Below, in pieces: positions 44,272 through 51,515 of a stretch of 64,000 nt of DNA. Each line of letters starts with the position of its first letter. The first letter of the stretch is position 1. Source of the stretch: Streptomyces abyssalis (lineage in GTDB: Bacteria > Actinomycetota > Actinomycetes > Streptomycetales > Streptomycetaceae). Under the pieces are notes generated by a model. It saw only the letters and a list, made by a program, of their open reading frames with translations. It had not been told where the DNA came from and searched no databases. A program made the translations under genes and the position numbers. The stretch is taken from assembly GCF_001751365.1 (NCBI RefSeq), contig NZ_LJGT01000037.1, forward strand, positions 1 to 64,000. The letters are read 5' to 3'.

Positions 44272-44931
44272 ATGACGACGGAGAAGCGCAGCGGTGGGGG
44301 GATGAGCGAGCACCGGCGTGCGCGGCTGCGGCTGGAGATCTCCCGGGAGGCGTCGCGCCTGTTCTGGGAGCAGGGTGTGGCCGCTACGAGCGGCGACCAG
44401 ATCGCGAATGCCGTGGGGCTCTCCACGCGCACCATCTGGCGGCACTTCCGCAGCAAGGAGAGCTGTGCCGAGCCGGTCGTCATGCAGGGCGTCGTGACCC
44501 TGCTGACGGTGCTGCGCAGCTGGCCCAGGCAGAGCTCCCTGGAGGACCACCTGGCCACGGAGCTGGCCAGGCTCCGTCACGAGGAGCCGCCCGTCGACAT
44601 CGCCGACGAGATGCTGGCGATGAAGATGATCCGGCTCGCCGACACCGAGCCGGCACTCCGCACGGCCTGGCTGATGGCCTGCGACCAGACCGAACGGGAC
44701 ATGCGCGTGATCGTCGGCGACCGTCTCGGACGTCCGGGCGGTGATCTGGAGGTGCGGCTGCACGCCGCGGCCGCCGCCTCGGTCGTGCGGGTGATGGACG
44801 AGCACATCGGTGCCGCCATCCTCGCCGGCGCCGACGTCACGGAGTTCCAGGACGTGACGGCCCTCGCGCGGCGCTTCGCCCGTGCGATCCGCACGGCCAC
44901 CGGCGGAGCCGTCGGAGACCCCGTCGCATGA
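44272..44931 (+). CDS. TetR-family transcriptional regulator
   Basis: A 219-residue regulator. The N-terminal TetR helix-turn-helix is seen at about residues 20-66 (LEISREASRLFWEQGVAATS to STRTIWRHFRSKESC). The C-terminal ligand domain is unclassified. The ATG at 44272 was chosen with GGGGAGG upstream; Met11 is an alternative. Its usual neighbour target may be the degenerate small frame that follows. Confidence 0.88.
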   Translation: MTTEKRSGGGMSEHRRARLRLEISREASRLFWEQGVAATSGDQIANAVGLSTRTIWRHFRSKESCAEPVVMQGVVTLLTVLRSWPRQSSLEDHLATELARLRHEEPPVDIADEMLAMKMIRLADTEPALRTAWLMACDQTERDMRVIVGDRLGRPGGDLEVRLHAAAAASVVRVMDEHIGAAILAGADVTEFQDVTALARRFARAIRTATGGAVGDPVA

Positions 44932-44999
44932 GGGCGTCGAGCAGAGCGAGGACCGTAAAGCGCGCCGGCCGAACCGGGACCGACCCAGGGAGTGTCCGT

Positions 45000-45146
45000 A
45001 TGACCGCCGTTCCGCGCGAGACCCCGCATCTCGCCGTCGAGGACCTCTTCGGCCCGCCCGCCACCTGGGCGGACAGCCGGACGCGGAGTAGCCGCGGCAC
45101 GCAGCGCGGCACCTGCAACCCGTACACACGAACGACTACTTGGTGA
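45000..45146 (+). pseudogene. possible 5' remnant of a gene after the TetR regulator
   Basis: The ATG at 45000, behind GGGAG, starts MTAVPRETPHLAVEDLFGPP. It reads like the N-terminus of a real protein, then turns into Arg/Thr-rich low-quality sequence and stops after 48 codons. It may be the start of a gene deleted between the TetR and DUF3159 genes, or a chance frame. No family was recognised. Confidence 0.3.
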
Positions 45147-45160
45147 GTTGATCCCGCATC

Positions 45161-45874
45161 ATGACTGAATCCGCGTTTCCCGCCACCGAGAAGGCCCGCC
45201 ACCATGAGCCGGACGGGGCCCCCTCAGCACGCCGGGCGAAGCAGACACCCCTCGACCACATGGGCGGCACGACCGGCCTGGTGTACACGATGCTCCCGAT
45301 CGTGGCGTTCATCCTGGCCAACGGCTCCTTCGGGCTGACGGCCGCCATATGCGCCGCCGTCGGTGTCGCGCTGGTGATCTCAGTGCTGCGCCTGGTGCGC
45401 AAGGAACCGCTCCAGCCGGCTCTCTCCGGTCTGTTCGGTGTCGCGGTCGCCGCGTTCGTCTCCTGGCAGACCGGGTCGGCCAAGGGCTTCTTCCTGCTGG
45501 GCATCTGGAGCAACCTCGCCCTCGGTGTGCTCTTCCTGGTCTCGGTCCTCGTCCGCCGGCCGCTGGCGGGAGTCGTCTGGGGCGCGCTCAACGGCACCGG
45601 GACGGCCTGGCTCAAGGACAAGCCGTCACGGCACTGCTACGACATCGCCACGCTCACCCTCGTGGGAGTCTTCGCGGCCCGGTTCGTGGTCTGGCAGTGG
45701 CTGTACGAGGACGACGAGACTGGCTGGCTGGGCGTCGCGAGGATCGCGATGGGCTACCCGCTCCTCGGGCTGGCGTTGCTGGTGGTGCTGTGGGCGGGCA
45801 GGCGCTCCGGCAAGCGGCTGAAGGCCCTGGCCGCACAGCAGCCGGCCGGACAGCAGCCGGCCGGGTCGGCCTGA
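45161..45874 (+). CDS. DUF3159-family integral membrane protein
   Basis: A 237-residue actinobacterial membrane protein with five or six helices. The recognisable core is MGGTTGLVYTMLPIVAFILA and, later, a charged loop before AARFVVWQWLYEDDETGWLG. Function is unknown. The C-terminal tail carries a 15-bp tandem repeat (QQPAG twice). A perfect hairpin overlaps its stop codon. Confidence 0.88.
   Translation: MTESAFPATEKARHHEPDGAPSARRAKQTPLDHMGGTTGLVYTMLPIVAFILANGSFGLTAAICAAVGVALVISVLRLVRKEPLQPALSGLFGVAVAAFVSWQTGSAKGFFLLGIWSNLALGVLFLVSVLVRRPLAGVVWGALNGTGTAWLKDKPSRHCYDIATLTLVGVFAARFVVWQWLYEDDETGWLGVARIAMGYPLLGLALLVVLWAGRRSGKRLKALAAQQPAGQQPAGSA
45836..45865. repeat. 15-bp tandem repeat at the end of the DUF3159 gene
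   Basis: CAGCAGCCGGCCGGA/G occurs twice head to tail and encodes QQPAGQQPAG. It runs into the terminator stem. Confidence 0.75.
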
Positions 45875-45887
45875 CCGGCCGACCCGG
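45861..45887. terminator. bidirectional terminator overlapping a stop codon
   Basis: CCGGGTCGGCC (45861-45871) pairs perfectly with GGCCGACCCGG (45877-45887) around TGACC, which contains the stop of the DUF3159 gene. It lies between convergent genes. Confidence 0.75.
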
Positions 45888-45898
45888 TCAGGCACAGC

Positions 45899-46990
45899 TC
45901 AGCTGCTGTCCGCACCGGCCGCGGCCGCCGTCTCCGCGACGGCGGCACCGAGGGCGGCGCGAGGGCGCCCGTCGTCCCGTCCGGTGGCAGGGCCCGCGAT
46001 GACGACGCCCGGCCGTTCGTCCAGCAGCGCGAGACCGACAGGCGTCAGCATGTGCCGCACCGCATTGCGCTCCCGGCTGCTCGCGATCAGCCCAGCCCCC
46101 CGCAGCACCGCCGCGTGCTCGCTCGCCGAGGAGACCGAGACCCCGGCTCTCCGTGCCAGTTCGGTCGTGGTGCAGTTGCCGCCGACGGACTGCAGGACGG
46201 CCGCCCTCGTGACCCCGAGGAGCCGCGCGAGGTGGGCGCCCGTCTCCTCCGCGGTGCTGCCGGTCATGTGACCCGAACGGTCGGGCGCGCGTGCCGGATA
46301 CACCAGGGTCGGCGGCAGGGTCGGATCGGCCAGCGCCACCGGCGTACGGCGGCAGAAGTAGGACGGGACCAGCAGCAGCCCGCGACCCCGCAGATGCATG
46401 TCGCTCTCCATGGGGTAGTCGCACTCGAGCACCGGCGGATTCCAGCGTATGCGGGGTGCGAACGTGCGCAGCATCGCCTCCGTGCCGCTGTACCACTGCA
46501 CGCGTGCCCGCCACGTACGGTCGCCCTCGATGCCGGCACAGAGGCGCTGCCACGATGCGCCGAACGCGACGCGCCGGTAGTCGCGCATCGCCTCGCCCAG
46601 CCGGTGCAGCACGGGTGCGGAGCCCTCGGCGACGGAACGCGTCCAGGAGCAGGGAGGACGAGGCTGTCCCCTGCTCAGCTTCTCGATCTCGGCCCGTAAC
46701 TGACTGCGGGGTGTGGAGAGCATCGACTCCAGGCCCGCCTCGAAACCCTCCGAACCCTCGGGCGGAGTCAGGAAGTCGGGAAAATAGCCGCGGGCCGGCA
46801 CGAGCGGCAGCAGCAGCCGGAGCGAAGCGGAGCCGTGCCCCAGCACATGACTGCGCCAGTCGTCCAGCGCGCGCTCCCGGTTCCTCTCCCGGAGTTGATG
46901 AAGGCTCAGTACGGACTCCCAGAGCGGGTCCGGTCCGTCGGCGACCCTCGTACGGGCAATGTCGCCCGCGGTGAAATGCACACGCAGCAT
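45899..46990 (-). CDS. ArsR-type winged-helix regulator with DUF5937-like N-terminus
   Basis: A 363-residue protein. The N-terminus MLRVHFTAGDIARTRVADGP is the signature opening of the actinobacterial DUF5937/ArsR family. The C-terminal winged helix (about residues 255-330) shows GGNCTTTELARRAGVSVSSA and ASEHAAVLRGAGLIASSRE. There is no Cys metal site of the ArsR type. The ligand is unknown. It diverges from the XRE-glycosidase-like gene across a gap with a striking inverted repeat. Confidence 0.85.
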   Translation of the reverse strand: MLRVHFTAGDIARTRVADGPDPLWESVLSLHQLRERNRERALDDWRSHVLGHGSASLRLLLPLVPARGYFPDFLTPPEGSEGFEAGLESMLSTPRSQLRAEIEKLSRGQPRPPCSWTRSVAEGSAPVLHRLGEAMRDYRRVAFGASWQRLCAGIEGDRTWRARVQWYSGTEAMLRTFAPRIRWNPPVLECDYPMESDMHLRGRGLLLVPSYFCRRTPVALADPTLPPTLVYPARAPDRSGHMTGSTAEETGAHLARLLGVTRAAVLQSVGGNCTTTELARRAGVSVSSASEHAAVLRGAGLIASSRERNAVRHMLTPVGLALLDERPGVVIAGPATGRDDGRPRAALGAAVAETAAAAGADSS

Positions 46991-47109
46991 GAATCCCCCG
47001 ATTTCTCAAGCGTGTTCGCGCAGTACCGCATTGCGGCGCGCCGCCCGGCCGTGTCCTGTTGTTCCTGCAGGCGGAACACGGCGACGGCTGCACTCGACGT
47101 TGGTGTGCG

Positions 47110-47158
47110 GGATGTCCCGTTGCAAGGGAAAAGCCACTCTTGGGACAACGGGACATCC
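47110..47158. promoter_or_regulatory. perfect 13-bp inverted repeat in a divergent regulator gap
   Basis: GGATGTCCCGTTG (47110-47122) and CAACGGGACATCC (47146-47158) are perfectly complementary across 23 bases. The spacer itself contains CAAG and CTTG. It lies 88 bases before the XRE-GH start and 119 bases from the ArsR-type start, as expected for an operator used by one of those regulators. A stable RNA hairpin is also possible. Confidence 0.6.
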
Positions 47159-47246
47159 TGGACGCCGTGAGCTGCTATTTTCCATCGATGTGGGACGGCC
47201 CGGCCGCCGTCCCGCCGGGCCGGGGGGCCGGCAGGAGGGGGAGGCC

Positions 47247-49013
47247 ATGTCATCGGGGAGGGAAGCTCCCGTGCCGTCGCGGCTGGGTGAGGAGCTGGAG
47301 GACCTCAAGCGGCGCAGCGGACGCAGCTACGCGGCGCTGGCTCACCGCACCGGCCTGAGCCGGTCCACGCTTCACCGGTACTGCCAGGGCGCCACCGTTC
47401 CGGGCAGCTTCGGCGTCGTCGAGCGGATCGCGCGCGTGTGCGGGGCGAGTGATGAGGAGGTCGACCGTCTCTACCGCGCCTGGCGGAGCCCGGACGGCAG
47501 GCAGAGCCCCGTCGGGCAGGAGAGCGCCGGGCAGGACGACTCCGGTCAGGTCCACGGAGGGCCGGACGACACCGGCCCCGAGCCCCCTCCGCACGACGGA
47601 GCGGAAGCCGCAGCCGGCGGTCAGTACGGCGGGCACGGTCAACGCTCAGCCCTCGCAGCGCCGTTGCGCACCTTCTACTGGCTGCGGGCGGCCGCGCTGC
47701 TGCTCGCCTTCGTCGTCACCTCCGCGGTCAGCGTCACCTCGTACCCGGGCGTCTGGCAGTTGCCGGGCAGGGCAGCCGGGAAGGCCGGTGGCCAGCGGTC
47801 CCCGGCCGTACCCGGGGAGCAGCAGTTCAAGGGGCCGTTGTGGTCCCTCGCTCCGAAGCCCGTGCCACCGGAGTTCCTGGGGCTGACCCTGAACACGGAC
47901 ACCGGGCTGATGCCCGGCTTCCGTACCGGCTCAGTTCGTCTGTGGAACAGCGAGACCCGCTGGGGCACCATCGAACGCCGCCGCGGGGACTACGACTGGA
48001 CGATCCTCGACAGGATGGTCGAGAGCGCTGAGCGCGAGCGGCTGCCGGTCCTCTTCACCTTCGGCGGCACGCCGCTGTGGGCGGCTTCCGACGGCCGCAA
48101 TCCCATCTTCAAGGATTCGCTGGCCTCACCTCCGGACGATCTGGACGACTGGGACCGCTTCGTGGAGAAGGTCGTCGAGCGCTACCGGGGCCGCATCGAG
48201 TCCTACGAACTGTGGGACTACCCCAGCCACGAGGGCATGTTCTCCGGCACCGTCTCCCTCCTGGCCCGGATGGCCGAGCGGGCCGCCCGCATCATCCGCC
48301 GCCTCGACCCGGACGCCCGGGTGGCCTGCCCGTCGTTCGGACACCTGCGCAGCGAGCGGGGCCGCTCCCTGCTCCGGGAGTTCGCTCGCACAGACGCGCT
48401 TGAGAGCTGCGACGCGCTCGCGCTGAAGATGCCGCCCCGCAAGCCTGACGGGCCGCCGGAGGAGATCATCGAACTCGCCGCAGATGTGCACAGGCTCCTC
48501 CACGAGGAGGGCTACAACGACATGCACTTGTGGAACACCGGCCCTGACATGAGCATCGTCCTCGCCGAGCCGCTCGACGCCCGCCGGGCCCGCGACTACG
48601 CGGTGCGCTTCTACCTCTCGGGTCTGTTCAGCAGGCACTACGGCATGCGGCGCATGTACTTCTACAACTGGGGAGGCACCGGACTGCCCATCGTCGTGCA
48701 GCCGGTGGGCGGCCGGCCGACGGAAGCCGGGCTGCGGATGGGCAGGCTCGCGCGATGGCTCAAGGACACCAGCATCGTCTCCTGCGGCGAGGGCGGACGG
48801 AGCGGGCTTGCGGAAGGCGCCTACACCTGCCGCTTCGAGCGTGACGGCAGGGCCCTGCGGGTGTACTGGACGACCCGTGGCCGCGCGGAGGTGACCCTCG
48901 GCCGGGGCGCGCAGCGCCTGCGGCACATGGACGGCAGCACGACGCCCGCCCGGGAGGGCGACCGGATCGGCTTCGGCGAGGAGCCGGTGATGATCGAGTA
49001 CCGCGCGAAGTGA
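47247..49013 (+). CDS. XRE helix-turn-helix / transmembrane / glycosidase-like fusion protein
   Basis: A 588-residue protein. An N-terminal XRE-type HTH (about residues 10-65, SYAALAHRTGLSRSTLHRYC) is followed by a hydrophilic Gly/Gln/Asp-rich linker, one membrane helix (about 142-165, LRAAALLLAFVVTSAV) and a large external clan-A (GH39/GH5-like) barrel (about 205-585). Clan-A enzymes have W-N-E-P at the acid/base; here W323-D324-Y325-P326 stands there. The strand where the nucleophile Glu is expected reads LWNTG (Asn430). It may sense or bind sugar rather than cut it. The ATG has AGGAGGGGGAGG upstream. Confidence 0.75.
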   Translation: MSSGREAPVPSRLGEELEDLKRRSGRSYAALAHRTGLSRSTLHRYCQGATVPGSFGVVERIARVCGASDEEVDRLYRAWRSPDGRQSPVGQESAGQDDSGQVHGGPDDTGPEPPPHDGAEAAAGGQYGGHGQRSALAAPLRTFYWLRAAALLLAFVVTSAVSVTSYPGVWQLPGRAAGKAGGQRSPAVPGEQQFKGPLWSLAPKPVPPEFLGLTLNTDTGLMPGFRTGSVRLWNSETRWGTIERRRGDYDWTILDRMVESAERERLPVLFTFGGTPLWAASDGRNPIFKDSLASPPDDLDDWDRFVEKVVERYRGRIESYELWDYPSHEGMFSGTVSLLARMAERAARIIRRLDPDARVACPSFGHLRSERGRSLLREFARTDALESCDALALKMPPRKPDGPPEEIIELAADVHRLLHEEGYNDMHLWNTGPDMSIVLAEPLDARRARDYAVRFYLSGLFSRHYGMRRMYFYNWGGTGLPIVVQPVGGRPTEAGLRMGRLARWLKDTSIVSCGEGGRSGLAEGAYTCRFERDGRALRVYWTTRGRAEVTLGRGAQRLRHMDGSTTPAREGDRIGFGEEPVMIEYRAK

Positions 49014-49053
49014 CCCGCTGCCGTGCGGCTGAGCCCCTTCGTCCTTCCCCTGG

Positions 49054-50088
49054 TCAGAACAGCTTCACGTCGGCCAGTACGGCGAGGTGGTCGGAGCCGT
49101 CCAGTTCGAGGAACTCGGCCTCGACCGCCGTGAGCGGGTCGCTGACCAGGACGTGGTCGATCTGCGCCCCCATCGGACGCAGCGGCGTGTTGTTGGGCCA
49201 GGTCGGCGTGCGGGACTGGCCGGTGAGGCGGGCGGCGTCGTTCAGCCCGGTCTGCAGGACGGCGCGGAAGGAGGCGTGGTCCTGCGAGGAGTTGAAGTCG
49301 CCCGCGACGATCGCGGGGGTCTCGCCGCGCGAAGCGCTGTACGAGCGCAGCGCGCCGAGCTCCTTGCGCCAGGTGCCCAGGGCGTCCGGATTCGGCGGCA
49401 TCGGATGGGCGACCTGCACCTTGACAGGCGTGCCGGAGACGTCCGCGACCGCGTTCGGCATGGCCAGCTGCCCCGGCAGCGAGGCCTTCTCCTCCAGCGG
49501 GAACGCGCTCAGCAGAGCCGAACCGCCCGCCCCGGGGGCCTCCATGATGTGCCGGTAGGGGTAGGCCTCCTGCATCCGCGCTCCGCGCAGCGCCTCCGCG
49601 CACCGGTTGTCGCACTCCTGGACGGCGACGAGCTGCGGGCGCTCCCGGCGCAGCGTATCGACGAGTGACTCCGTCGCGGTGCCGAGGCGCAGGTTGGCGG
49701 TGAGGACGCGGAAGCGCGCCTTGCCGGTGCGTTCGGCGGCGCCGGCCGGTGCGTCGGGGCCCTGGGGGAGGGTGTAGCCGACGGTCGCCGCGAGGACGGC
49801 GATGGCCCAGAAGGCGAGGAGGCCGCGGCGGGCCAGCACCGTGTACAGCAGCGCCAGCCATCCCGGTACGAGGAACCACGGCAGGAAGGCGAGGAGTTGG
49901 GCGATGGGCGTGGGCCCGTCGTCGTTCATGCCGCGGAAGGTGAGCGGCACGCTCAGGAGGGCCAGTACGAAGCCGACGAACCAGGCCATCGGACGCCGGC
50001 GCGTCCGCCGCGGTGTCTCTTCGCGCCGTACGCGCTCATAGCGGGGGCGGACGGGCCGTGCGGTGGGCTGGAGCGGATGCCCCGTCAC
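49054..50088 (-). CDS. membrane-anchored endonuclease/exonuclease/phosphatase family protein
   Basis: About 344 residues. A basic N-terminus is followed by three membrane helices (about residues 35-120) and a C-terminal EEP domain: FRVLTANLRLGTATESLVDT with the Asn, PQLVAVQE with the catalytic Glu, IVAGDFNSSQDHASFRAV with the Asp-Asn pair, and the terminal SDHLAVLADVKLF with the Asp-His. The membrane topology places the hydrolase outside the cell. Substrates could be nucleic acids or phosphodiesters. The start is uncertain: GTG at 50088 was used, and GTG at 50142 would add 18 residues. Confidence 0.85.
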   Translation of the reverse strand: MTGHPLQPTARPVRPRYERVRREETPRRTRRRPMAWFVGFVLALLSVPLTFRGMNDDGPTPIAQLLAFLPWFLVPGWLALLYTVLARRGLLAFWAIAVLAATVGYTLPQGPDAPAGAAERTGKARFRVLTANLRLGTATESLVDTLRRERPQLVAVQECDNRCAEALRGARMQEAYPYRHIMEAPGAGGSALLSAFPLEEKASLPGQLAMPNAVADVSGTPVKVQVAHPMPPNPDALGTWRKELGALRSYSASRGETPAIVAGDFNSSQDHASFRAVLQTGLNDAARLTGQSRTPTWPNNTPLRPMGAQIDHVLVSDPLTAVEAEFLELDGSDHLAVLADVKLF

Positions 50089-50578
50089 CGTGCCACGGCC
50101 GCCGCCTCGCTTGATGCGCTGGTTCCGGTCCCCCGTCAACACGTTCTTGATGGTGCCTTATCGCACTCGTCTTCGGGCGCACGTCCTTCTGATCTTTTCT
50201 TCGTCCGCGCATTCACGACGAGACCTGACGGTGACGGTCGCGTGACCGTCAAGAACTCCCCCCACACGGCTTCATATGCGGGTGCCATGGCCCTCCTTGC
50301 CCCTTTCGGAAGGTGCGGGCGGTTCTGGGCGATGAGTTCCGGCGTCACCGGATGTCCATCACTCGTACAGGCCCCCGAAGCGGGGCGAGAACGCGAGTGA
50401 GGAGACCCGCCGTGAAGTTCATGATCCTTCTCCAGGGGACGCAGTCCGACTACGACGCCATGGACGGCAGCGCGTCCGGGGACACACCCGTCTGGACGGA
50501 GGACGACGTGAAGGCGATGGTCGGTTTCATGGGGAGGCTCAACGAGGACCTGGCCGCGTCCGGCGAACTGAGGTTGTC

Positions 50579-51083
50579 CCGTAACTGATTTTGAGGGTGT
50601 TCGGTCAGGACCGGGTTCTGGGCTCCGACGCCAGGATCGCATCGTTCTCGCGGAAGGTCCGGGTTGGTCGCCTGGCGTCAAAGGTGGTTCAGGGCGCGAC
50701 CGGGTTCCAGCTGATCTATCTGGAGAAACGACTGCCAGCCCCTTGCTACGGTGCGCTGATGCCAGCGCGGTACGGGCGCACTTTCACGAAGATCGGACGC
50801 TTCGAGCCGACCTCGCAGGTCTGCTCCGTGTGCGGAGTCAAGGGCGGCCCCAAGCCCCTCCATATTCGGACGTGGACGTGCGGGGCGTGCGGGGCCGTCC
50901 TCGATCGGGACATCAACGCGGCGGTCAGCGTCGCCAAGGCCGCCGGACTGGCGGTGACAGCCTGTCGAGCGCAGGTAAGACCGGTACTCCTACCGGCACA
51001 GCGCGATGAAGCAGGAACCCACCGAGACGGTCAACCGACCGTGGCAGGAATCCCCACCCGTTGAGGCAGGGAGCGGAAGTCAA
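50579..51083 (+). mobile_element. IS200/IS605-type insertion sequence remnant
   Basis: About 500 bases break the YCII gene. The right part encodes the C-terminus of a TnpB protein. The end (ggaatccccacccgttgagg and the following gcagggag...gtcaa, 51048-51083) resembles the right end of IS605-family elements. The left part (from gttgtcccgtaac) is not TnpB and could come from another insertion sequence. No TnpA gene is present. Confidence 0.7.
50753..51064 (+). pseudogene. TnpB C-terminal fragment
   Basis: Encodes ARYGRTFTKIGRFEPTSQVC, a zinc ribbon with CSVCG and CGACG, and the RuvC-III-like DRDINAAVSV. The tail includes PAQRDEAGTHR, typical of TnpB proteins of actinomycete IS605-family elements. 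The N-terminal two thirds with RuvC-I and -II are gone, so it cannot act as the RNA-guided nuclease. Confidence 0.8.
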
Positions 51084-51515
51084 TGGCTGCTGGAGTGCGA
51101 GAGAGCTTCGACCGGGCGACCGAGATCACGGCCCGTATCCACCAGTGCCCGGTCCCGGCGGGCACGGTCAGCCCTCCGGTGATCGTGCGCCCCGTGGGGG
51201 AGGCGCCCCCGGTCGCCGAGTAGAAGCCGACGTGGGTGTGCCCGGACGCGAGTGGAACGGAGCCGAGCTGCCGGGACCGGCATCCTCGGCCGCGGTAGGA
51301 ACTGCTGCCCGGGGGTGGTGCCCGGCCGCCGCGTGACTCAGGATGATCCGCAGTGTGACCAGCGGCGTACGGGCGCACCGACGTGCGGGCGCCCGGTGCA
51401 CGCCCGTACGGGCGGAGCCGGACAGGCGGGCCGGCGAAGGCCCGGGGCCTGCGAAGCCCGGCGGAAGCGCCGATGGCGCACCGGCAGCGGAGAAAGCGCC
51501 ACCCGAGGAGTGACG

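Larger units (their letters stand above)
50412..51223 (+). pseudogene. YCII/DGPF-domain gene disrupted by an IS remnant and a frameshift
   Basis: The GTG at 50412 (GAGGAG upstream) starts VKFMILLQGTQSDYDAMDG and reads as a normal YCII protein up to SGELR near 50574. Foreign sequence follows. Homology resumes near 51084 (tggctgctggagtgcgag, WLLECE) and then continues two bases out of frame as SFDRATEITARIHQCPVPAG to the stop at 51221-51223. About 40 residues of the middle, including the usual DGP motif, are lost. The extra AG within GAGAGAGC explains the frame change. Confidence 0.8.
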
